A stretch of 5,939 nucleotides of DNA from the NCBI GenBank assembly GCA_002771395.1, contig PCSS01000211.1, forward strand, positions 1 through 5,939. Direction: 5' to 3'. The first letter of the stretch is position 1. Each line of letters opens with the position of its first letter. Origin of the DNA: Bacteroidetes bacterium CG23_combo_of_CG06-09_8_20_14_all_32_9 (GTDB lineage Bacteria > Bacteroidota > Bacteroidia > Bacteroidales > GWA2-32-17). This document shows, one piece after another, positions 1-3,936 of this stretch. Below the pieces are notes generated by a model that worked only from the letters and a program-made list of their open reading frames with translations, did not search any database and was not told the DNA's origin. The position numbers and the translations under genes are program-made.

Positions 1-43
1 AAACTTTCATTTGCTGAATAGCAATTTGGTTGAGTTTAACTAA
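1..43 (-). pseudogene. Out-of-frame continuation of the KilA-N gene, cut by the window edge
   Basis: From position 43 to the left edge, the minus strand reads LVKLNQIAIQQMKV without a stop, in a frame different from the KilA-N ORF that ends at 36. This is the kind of tail I know from the ends of this family (RLxKLNxIAIxQM). Removing one A at 44 or 45 would join it in frame after residues PQSKR. This may be a real one-base insertion or a sequencing error. The remainder of the gene is outside the window. Confidence 0.65.
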
Positions 44-773
44 TTCGTTTGCTTTGCGGCATATTTTCGTTAATAAACACGGCATTCAGGTTTTCCATAT
101 TCGAGAGGCAAATCAGTTCGTTAATAGTGGCATAGTCGCGTATGTTGCCTTTGAGGTCGTGATTAGCATCACGCCATTGTTTGGCAGTAATACCGAATAG
201 GGCGACATTCAATATATCGGCTTCGTTGGCATACACAAAGTTTATTTGTTCTTTGGTGAGTTCGTCAGGAATGAGGTTTTGCTTAATGGCATCGGTGTGT
301 ATGTGGTAGTTAATTTTTGCCAGTTCGCGTTTGGCGGTCCAACCGAGTTGCTTTTGCTTTTCTTCCTGCAACCTTTGATATTTTTTAACCAAAAGTAGCT
401 GGAAACGAGGGCTAATCCACATTCCGAAATGAAACGCAATATCTTTGTGAGCATAGGTTCCGCCATATCTTCCGGCTTTTGCTGTAATACCAATAGCGTA
501 AGTGCGTTCTATCCATTGTTTTACCGACAACACAAAATTATTGCTCCCTGCCGTGTTTTTAATTGTACCGAATTCGGTATAATTAAAACCTGGATTAAAA
601 AGTAATTCCCATTCGCCAACATATTCAATGGTACTTTTAAGACTCAACCATTTAATGATAATATGCTCTTCCATTTGGCTGTGAGCCATGTCGGTAAGCG
701 AAATATAATCATCCTGCCCTTGCGAAATCAGGGATATTTCTGCGTTGTTAATATGTAAAATCTGCTTTGCCAT
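36..773 (-). CDS. KilA-N domain protein of a type I restriction locus, C-terminus frameshifted
   Basis: This frame encodes 245 residues from an ATG at 773. A KilA-N DNA-binding-type domain fills residues 20-135: it starts with DDYISLTDMA, has IKWLSLKSTIEYVGEWE and the signature FNYTEFGTIKN, and ends near GGTYAHKDIAFHFGMW. A conserved C-terminal part follows (GWTAKRELAKINYHIHTDAIKQ, KQWRDANHDLKGNIRDYATI). Such proteins are often encoded between hsdM and hsdS in bacterial type I restriction-modification loci. Their exact role is unknown; DNA binding is an inference from the domain. The frame stays open upstream to 1019, but I reject that extension because its sequence consists of palindromes and the hsdM 3' end read in the wrong frame. 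The stop at 36-38 is premature: the family's usual ending (LVKLNQIAIQQM) continues in another frame after one extra base near position 44. An hsdM fragment lies just upstream, and hsdS/hsdR would be expected beyond the left edge. Confidence 0.85.
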   Translation of the reverse strand: MAKQILHINNAEISLISQGQDDYISLTDMAHSQMEEHIIIKWLSLKSTIEYVGEWELLFNPGFNYTEFGTIKNTAGSNNFVLSVKQWIERTYAIGITAKAGRYGGTYAHKDIAFHFGMWISPRFQLLLVKKYQRLQEEKQKQLGWTAKRELAKINYHIHTDAIKQNLIPDELTKEQINFVYANEADILNVALFGITAKQWRDANHDLKGNIRDYATINELICLSNMENLNAVFINENMPQSKRIS

Positions 774-787
774 ATATTTAACATTTT

Positions 788-949
788 CTAATTGGGTCGA
801 ATTCGCCCCCTTTTTATACTGCCGGCAGTTGTTCGGTAATTCCGAATAACTGAATGTATCACGCTCAGCATGACAAATTGGAAGGCTGAAAGAATTTGAA
901 CTTGTCGGAATTGCCGACAAGTTGCGGTATAATTTGATTTTTTTTTCAT
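788..949 (-). pseudogene. Short ORF (53 aa) starting at the hsdM stop; probable broken gene start
   Basis: An ATG at 949-947 overlaps the hsdM stop in the arrangement ATGA and is preceded by GGAGG with a six-base spacer. That is an unusually good Shine-Dalgarno site for this AT-rich, Shine-Dalgarno-poor genome. The frame starts MKKKSNYTATCRQF and ends at a TAG at 788-790. After the first few codons it runs through three palindromes (899-923, 832-846, 818-829), and the translation resembles no family I recognise. I infer that the start of a translationally coupled second gene of the restriction operon survives here and was interrupted by repeat sequence. It could also be a random short ORF. 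The KilA-N start is 14 bases past its end. Confidence 0.3.
818..923. repeat. Cluster of short palindromes between hsdM remnant and kilA-N
   Basis: Within about 105 bases there are several inverted repeats. One is the 12-bp perfect palindrome ACTGCCGGCAGT at 818-829. A 5-bp stem TTCGG/CCGAA lies at 832-836 and 842-846. An imperfect motif TGTATCACGCTCAGCATGACA is at 855-875. A 10-bp perfect stem AACTTGTCGG/CCGACAAGTT occupies 899-908 and 914-923 with a five-base loop. They are GC-richer than their surroundings. The pattern resembles dispersed REP-like intergenic repeats seen in many Bacteroidota genomes, but a single window cannot show that they are repeated. Confidence 0.6.
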
Positions 950-1131
950 AAGTTGCCTCCTTCCAAATCAGCCACAATTTCATCAATAGCGGTGCGTAGT
1001 TTGTTTTGCCTGATAACAATCTCTGCTATATGGGCATTGAGTTTCAGAATATCCACTTCTTCAGTGGTGTTTTCCTGTTCCACATAACTGCTAATATCTA
1101 ACGGGGTGAATGAGATCGCTTCGCTAAGTTC
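946..1131 (-). pseudogene. hsdM: 3' remnant of hsdM, type I restriction-modification methylase subunit
   Basis: The minus strand is open from the codon after a TGA at 1134-1132 to a TGA at 948-946, giving 61 residues. From residue 8 on it reads FTPLDISSYVEQENTTEEVD and then LNAHIAEIV..QNKLRTAIDEIVADLEG. This matches the C-terminal tail of HsdM subunits, where a ...SSYVE... segment is followed by a helical region ending in a Glu/Leu-rich (I/V)DAIVAELEG-like stretch. A complete HsdM has roughly 500 or more residues, so the catalytic part, including the NPPF motif, is missing. The coding similarity stops at about 1110, where an inverted repeat (1109-1115/1130-1136) begins, so the first seven codons are probably not ancestral. 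Next downstream is the KilA-N gene, a typical neighbour of hsdM. The fragment is too short to function and is probably a relic of deletion or rearrangement. Confidence 0.72.
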
Positions 1132-1136
1132 TCATT
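1109..1136. repeat. Imperfect palindrome at the hsdM truncation point
   Basis: The 7-bp arms AATGAGA (1109-1115) and TCTCATT (1130-1136) enclose ATCGCTTCGCTAAG-like sequence. The palindrome covers the place where recognisable HsdM coding sequence ends, so it may belong to the element that replaced the 5' part of the gene. Confidence 0.5.
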
Positions 1137-1142
1137 TACAAC

Positions 1143-1172
1143 AGTAGAGACACACGGACGTGTGTCTCTACT
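1143..1172. repeat. Perfect 13-bp-arm palindrome, GTAGAGAC type
   Basis: AGTAGAGACACAC (1143-1155) is followed after GGAC by its exact reverse complement GTGTGTCTCTACT (1160-1172). The central G and C can also pair, leaving a two-base loop. Palindromes beginning GTAGAGAC and ending GTCTCTAC are a known type of dispersed intergenic repeat in several bacterial groups, which supports calling this a mobile or REP-like repeat rather than a terminator; no T-run follows on either strand. It lies seven bases from the palindrome at the hsdM truncation. Confidence 0.75.
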
Positions 1173-1346
1173 CTAGTTTTAAAATCTTGCCCGCCCCGAA
1201 AAATCTAATTTTTAGAAACCCTATTAAGTTTATCGGATTAACCTTTCCCCCCTCTCTCTCGCAAGCATCTGCTTGTGAACTCCATTCTTTTTTCCAGCCC
1301 TTTCAAAAGAGTCAAATTAACCGTTCTTTTTTCTTTTTGTGTAAAT
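1173..1346. other. Intergenic stretch without a recognisable gene, between rny and the restriction remnant
   Basis: No convincing gene lies here. A minus-strand frame of about 44 codons, from after a TGA near 1305 to a TAG that falls in the 1143-1172 palindrome, reads ...NLIGFLKIRFFGAGKILKLE. It has no ATG start and I recognise no family. A plus-strand frame beginning at 1160 starts inside the palindrome and looks like chance. The small inverted repeat CAAGCATCTGCTTG lies at 1262-1275, and a C/T-rich tract runs from 1245 to 1260. The stretch is a transition from housekeeping to accessory DNA. Confidence 0.5.
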
Positions 1347-1361
1347 AAATCGAACCGATTT
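1347..1361 (-). terminator. Weak hairpin downstream of rny
   Basis: On the minus strand AAATCG GTT CGATTT forms a six-base-pair stem about 30 bases after the rny stop, followed by ATTTAC. Stem and T-run are both weak, so termination here is only possible. I see no stronger intrinsic terminator after rny. Confidence 0.25.
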
Positions 1362-1389
1362 GTTACTGTTAGTGTTATTTGATTTGTTA

Positions 1390-2922
1390 TTATTTGGCGT
1401 AAGAAACGGCTCTTGTTTCACGGATAACGGTAATTCGTATTTGTCCTGGATAGGTAAGTTCGTCTTGAATTTTTCGGGCGAGGTCGTTTGAAAGTGTTTC
1501 GGCTTCTTTATCGCTAATTTTTTCGCTACCAACAATTACCCTAAGTTCACGTCCTGCCTGAATAGCATAAGTTTTAAGCACGCCGGGATAGGAGAGGGCA
1601 AGAGTTTCTAAATCTTTTAACCGTTTTGCATAAGATTCGGCGACTTCGCGGCGTGCACCTGGGCGAGCACCGCTGATAGCATCGCAAGCCTGAACAATTG
1701 GAGAAAGAAGATTAGTCATTTCAATTTCATCATGATGAGAACCAATAGCATTGCAGATTTCAGGTTTTTCTTTATATCGCTCTGCTATGTTCATACCAAG
1801 AATTGCATGAGAGATTTCGGGATTTTCGTCGGAAATTTTTCCAATATCATGCAACAATCCTGCACGCTTTGCCAATTGAGGATTAAGTCCTAATTCTGAT
1901 GCCATAACGGCACACAGATTTGCAGTTTCACGCGAGTGATGTAAAAGATTTTGTCCGTATGAAGAACGATATTTCATTTTTCCTATTAAGTGAATAATCT
2001 CGGGGTGAAGCCCATGAATACCTAAATCAATGGTTGTACGCTTTCCTGTTTCAATCATTTCTTCATCAACTTGATGGCGGACTTTTTTAACTATTTCTTC
2101 AATACGGGCCGGATGAACTCTGCCATCTGTAATAAGTCTATGTAAAGCAAGTCGTGCAATTTCCCGACGTAACGGGTCAAAAGATGAAAGAACAATAGCT
2201 TCGGGAGTATCGTCAACAATAATTTCAACTCCCGTAGCGGCTTCCAAAGCTCTTATATTACGACCTTCGCGACCAATAATACGTCCTTTAATTTCATCGT
2301 TTTCGATATGAAAAACGGTAACGCTATTTTCGACAGCAGCTTCTGAAGCTACTCTCTGAATTGTTTGAATTATAATTCTTTTAGCTTCTTTTGATGCGGT
2401 CATTTTTGCTTCTTCAATAGAAAGATTAATATAAGCCATTGCAGAAGTTTTGGCTTCAGCTTTAAGCGAGTCTAATAACTGTGATTTTGCATCTTCGGAA
2501 GAAAGTCCGCTTATTTTTTCAAGTTTTCGGATATGCTCGTTCCTCTGACGCTCAAGTTCTATCCTTTTCATTTCAACCTTTTCGGTTTGAATTTTAAGGT
2601 TTACCTGAAATGCTTCTACTTCTTTTCGCTTACGTTGAACATCTTCGATTTTTTGAGAAAGTAATACCTCTTTTTGAATCACTCTTTGCTCTGCCTGAAG
2701 AACTTTTGCACCTTTTTCATTTATAAATTTTTCGTATTCAGATTTTAACTGAAGGAATTTTTCTTTAGCAAGAAGTTCTTTTTGTTTTCTAATTACTTCA
2801 CCTTCGGTTTCGGCTTCTTTTATAATTTTTTGTGATTTTGATACAAGCACCTTATCCCAAAGGAAATAAGATATAAAAACACCAACTGCTAAAGCTATAA
2901 TTCCAACAACAATTGTTTCCAT
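1390..2922 (-). CDS. rny: Ribonuclease Y
   Basis: Membrane-anchored endoribonuclease that initiates mRNA decay by internal cleavage. I place the start at the ATG at 2922 (METIVVGII), giving 510 residues, close to the family's usual length of about 520. The order is: one N-terminal membrane helix (about residues 3-21), a long Lys/Glu-rich coiled coil (about 30-188), a KH domain (about 199-255) with the RNA-binding loop GREG at 217-220 in [12 protein letters not shown], and an HD domain. The HD metal ligands are visible: His329 (LLHHSRET), His358-Asp359 (LLHDIGK), His396-His397 (GSHHDE) and Asp414 ([15 protein letters not shown]). The frame stays open to an ATG at 2973, but that adds 17 residues before the membrane helix and lies in the 3' strand of the 6S RNA, so I reject it. 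The leader is a purely A/T stretch about 22 bases long after the RNA. Transcription may come from the promoter upstream of the zapB-like gene by readthrough, or from an unseen promoter. The gene looks intact. Confidence 0.96.
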   Translation of the reverse strand: METIVVGIIALAVGVFISYFLWDKVLVSKSQKIIKEAETEGEVIRKQKELLAKEKFLQLKSEYEKFINEKGAKVLQAEQRVIQKEVLLSQKIEDVQRKRKEVEAFQVNLKIQTEKVEMKRIELERQRNEHIRKLEKISGLSSEDAKSQLLDSLKAEAKTSAMAYINLSIEEAKMTASKEAKRIIIQTIQRVASEAAVENSVTVFHIENDEIKGRIIGREGRNIRALEAATGVEIIVDDTPEAIVLSSFDPLRREIARLALHRLITDGRVHPARIEEIVKKVRHQVDEEMIETGKRTTIDLGIHGLHPEIIHLIGKMKYRSSYGQNLLHHSRETANLCAVMASELGLNPQLAKRAGLLHDIGKISDENPEISHAILGMNIAERYKEKPEICNAIGSHHDEIEMTNLLSPIVQACDAISGARPGARREVAESYAKRLKDLETLALSYPGVLKTYAIQAGRELRVIVGSEKISDKEAETLSNDLARKIQDELTYPGQIRITVIRETRAVSYAK

Positions 2923-2975
2923 ATTAAAAATTTTAAAAATTAATAAAAAACCCGCACCTTCTTCTTTAAACATTA

Positions 2976-2999
2976 ATAAAAACCCATTTCATCATGGGT
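2976..2999 (-). terminator. Hairpin with short T-run inside the 6S 3' arm
   Basis: ACCCAT GATGAA ATGGGT (2999-2982) is followed by TTTTATT on the minus strand and looks like a small intrinsic terminator. I prefer to read it as the 3'-side hairpin of the 6S bubble, because a much longer closing stem reaches past it to 2951. If it terminates, the RNA would be about 110 nt when started from the motif at 3101-3094. Confidence 0.35.
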
Positions 3000-3093
3000 G
3001 GGGTTACCTTCAGCTTCTGATTTCCACTGTTCCGAATTAACGGAATCCCGACAAGCGGGATGAGGCCTGTCATTAGCATCACGAGAATTACCC

Positions 3094-3101
3094 CAAAGTT
3101 A
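3094..3101 (-). promoter_or_regulatory. Promoter-like TAACTTTG within the 6S region
   Basis: TAACTTTG matches the Bacteroidota -7 consensus TAnnTTTG exactly. It lies in the 5' strand of the predicted 6S bubble, 57 bases after the zapA stop. Upstream, T-rich GTTTT at about 3121-3117 is near the expected -33 place but is not a clear TTG. It may be a promoter for a shorter RNA, or a chance or mimicry motif of the 6S bubble. Confidence 0.35.
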
Positions 3102-3157
3102 ATCCTGTTGATTTTTAAAACGAATAAAGAATTTAGTGCGGGCTATATCGTTTTATG

Positions 3158-3463
3158 TTAAAGAACGTTCTGCTCTTTTTGCAGGTAATCTTCTAAATCA
3201 TGGTCAATTTCCTTAATTTGTTCTACGAAGGTAGCGATATTTTGTTTCGCTTCAAGTTCAATTAATTTTGTTACGTATTGCAATAATGCCATTGCCAAAA
3301 AATCCTGTTCGTCTTTATCTACATATAACTTCTTATATTGCAATACTGTATCATTTATTAGTTTCGCAGATTTTCTTACCTGTTCTTCTTCAAACTTTTT
3401 TATTGTAAGCGGATAATATCTGTCGGCTATATTTACTCTGATGGTAAGTTTTTCGTCGTTCAT
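3158..3463 (-). CDS. zapA: Cell division protein ZapA
   Basis: The product is 101 residues, typical for ZapA (about 95-110). ZapA binds FtsZ and promotes bundling and stability of the Z-ring in the cytoplasm. Residues 1-25 (MNDEKLTIRVNIADRYYPLTI) form the N-terminal part with the characteristic I-x-V-x-I-x-G/D-R-x-Y-x-L pattern. Residues 24-45 hold the first helices (EEEQVRKSAKLINDTV), and residues 50-95 form the long C-terminal helix (DEQDFLAMALLQYVTKLIELE) that gives antiparallel coiled-coil tetramers. The ATG at 3463 follows the upstream zapB-like stop by 9 bases, so the two are surely cotranscribed. The candidate 6S RNA begins within about 15 bases after the stop. The last codons contain the palindrome AGAACGTTCT (3162-3171), which seems incidental. 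The gene is intact. Confidence 0.93.
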   Translation of the reverse strand: MNDEKLTIRVNIADRYYPLTIKKFEEEQVRKSAKLINDTVLQYKKLYVDKDEQDFLAMALLQYVTKLIELEAKQNIATFVEQIKEIDHDLEDYLQKEQNVL

Positions 3464-3472
3464 ATTATCTGT

Positions 3473-3766
3473 TTACGTATTTAATAGAGCTATACAATTA
3501 TCTACATCCCGCACGATTTTATTTATTTTTATTCGGGCATCGCGGATGTCGGTACCCGAAATATCAATTATTTTACCAAGTTTAAGGTTTTTGTATTTCT
3601 GCTCAACTTCCTGAATTAAAAGTTTTTTTTCGTTAAGTTGAGACTCCAATTCCCCCTTATTTTTTAAAAGAACGTCATTTTTATTTTTCACTTCGTTTAC
3701 CAGCACAATTAGTTTGAATATCTTGTCTTTTAAAGATATAATTAAATTATCATAATCGGTATTCAT
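3473..3766 (-). CDS. ZapB-like coiled-coil protein of the zapA operon
   Basis: A 97-residue protein with no signal peptide or membrane helix. Residues 5-62 are Leu/Ile/Lys/Glu-rich with heptad spacing (LKDKIFKLIVLVNEVKNKND, then GELESQLNEKK), a predicted coiled coil. The end (DARIKINKIVRDVDNCIALL) is a compact motif that I know from the small conserved proteins encoded just before zapA in Bacteroidota. Proteins of this type are usually annotated hypothetical or ZapB-like. By position and coiled coil it probably works with ZapA at the division septum, but this is inference. Homology to enterobacterial ZapB is not evident. Its ATG at 3766 follows an excellent -7 element by 18 bases, so it is the first gene of the operon. 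Confidence 0.85.
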   Translation of the reverse strand: MNTDYDNLIISLKDKIFKLIVLVNEVKNKNDVLLKNKGELESQLNEKKLLIQEVEQKYKNLKLGKIIDISGTDIRDARIKINKIVRDVDNCIALLNT

Positions 3767-3784
3767 ATACCATTATTTTATGCA

Positions 3785-3813
3785 CAAAGATAATATATTA
3801 ATCGAAAAAAAAA
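3785..3813 (-). promoter_or_regulatory. Promoter of the zapB-like - zapA - 6S - rny cluster
   Basis: TATCTTTG at 3792-3785 matches the Bacteroidota -7 consensus TAnnTTTG. A run of nine T on the minus strand (3813-3805) is centred about 17 bases upstream, where the T-rich -33 element is expected. A start of transcription near 3780 would leave a leader of about 14 bases before the ATG at 3766. There is no Shine-Dalgarno site, as is normal in this phylum. Confidence 0.7.
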
Positions 3814-3857
3814 TAATAGTAGAAAATAATTGTAATAATAAAGCAAAATCAGAAATA

Positions 3858-3914
3858 ATGTGTTGCAGATGTTCAAGTTGTACTAATCAGGTTTATAATA
3901 AACATTTTTTGTAA
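3858..3914 (+). CDS. Tiny cysteine-rich ORF (18 codons), uncertain
   Basis: An ATG at 3858 opens MCCRCSSCTNQVYNKHFL with TAA at 3912-3914. Four of the first eight residues are cysteine (C2, C3, C5, C8), including a CxxC. It is the only plus-strand ORF I consider notable. Cys-rich leader peptides are known elsewhere as cysteine-sensing attenuators, but no plus-strand gene follows (the opposite-strand yidC 3' end is next), no TAnnTTTG motif precedes it, and there is no Shine-Dalgarno site. It may be a remnant or chance. The composition is less AT-rich than the flanking DNA. Confidence 0.2.
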   Translation: MCCRCSSCTNQVYNKHFL

Positions 3915-3936
3915 GTACTCATAAGCAAACTCAATT

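Larger units (their letters stand above)
2945..3144 (-). ncRNA. ssrS: 6S RNA (candidate) between zapA and rny
   Basis: The roughly 200-nt space between zapA and rny folds on the minus strand into a long rod. CCCGCAC (3142-3136) pairs with GTGCGGG (2957-2951), followed by a 4x4 internal loop. Then TTCTTTA (3131-3125) pairs with TAAAGAA (2968-2962), and after a 7x8 loop TAAAAA (3117-3112) pairs with TTTTTA (2982-2977). A 17x17 bubble (3111-3095 and 2999-2983) follows, its 3' side able to form the small hairpin ACCCAT/ATGGGT. GGGGT (3094-3090) pairs with ACCCC (3004-3000), and an apical part holds ATCCCG/CGGGAT (3061-3056/3050-3045), TTCCG/CGGAA and TCAG/CTGA hairpins. The 3' arm ends in TTTTTT (2950-2945). 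Closing stem, central bubble with a 3'-side hairpin, terminal stem and about 200 nt length are the 6S architecture. Location after zapA is the classic position of ssrS in proteobacteria, and I recall the same place in Bacteroidota. 6S RNA imitates an open promoter and sequesters RNA polymerase. No separate promoter is obvious, so it may be processed from the zapA transcript. Confidence 0.72.

Noticed and set aside
161..172. 12-base match ATTAGCATCACG shared with 3072-3083
   Set aside because: One copy encodes conserved KilA-N residues (RDANHD), the other lies in the 6S apical part; no longer similarity flanks them, so it is taken as chance.
242..493. 83-residue minus-strand ORF
   Set aside because: Lies wholly within the KilA-N gene in another frame and resembles nothing; a shadow.
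774..1019. N-terminal extension of the KilA-N frame to an ATG at 1019 (82 extra residues)
   Set aside because: It overlaps the hsdM 3' end in another frame and translates the palindrome cluster; KilA-N proteins normally start just before the domain, as from the ATG at 773.
1160..1348. 62-residue plus-strand ORF
   Set aside because: Starts inside the 1143-1172 palindrome, has low-complexity composition and no recognisable family or start signals.
1317..1535. 72-residue minus-strand ORF over the rny end
   Set aside because: Overlaps the conserved C-terminus of RNase Y in another frame; a shadow.
2935..2942. TAATTTTT as a possible -7 element for rny
   Set aside because: Lacks the final G of TAnnTTTG and lies in a nearly pure A/T spacer where such matches occur freely.
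3162..3171. Palindrome AGAACGTTCT at the zapA end
   Set aside because: Explained by the last zapA codons, short, and with no T-run after it; not a terminator.
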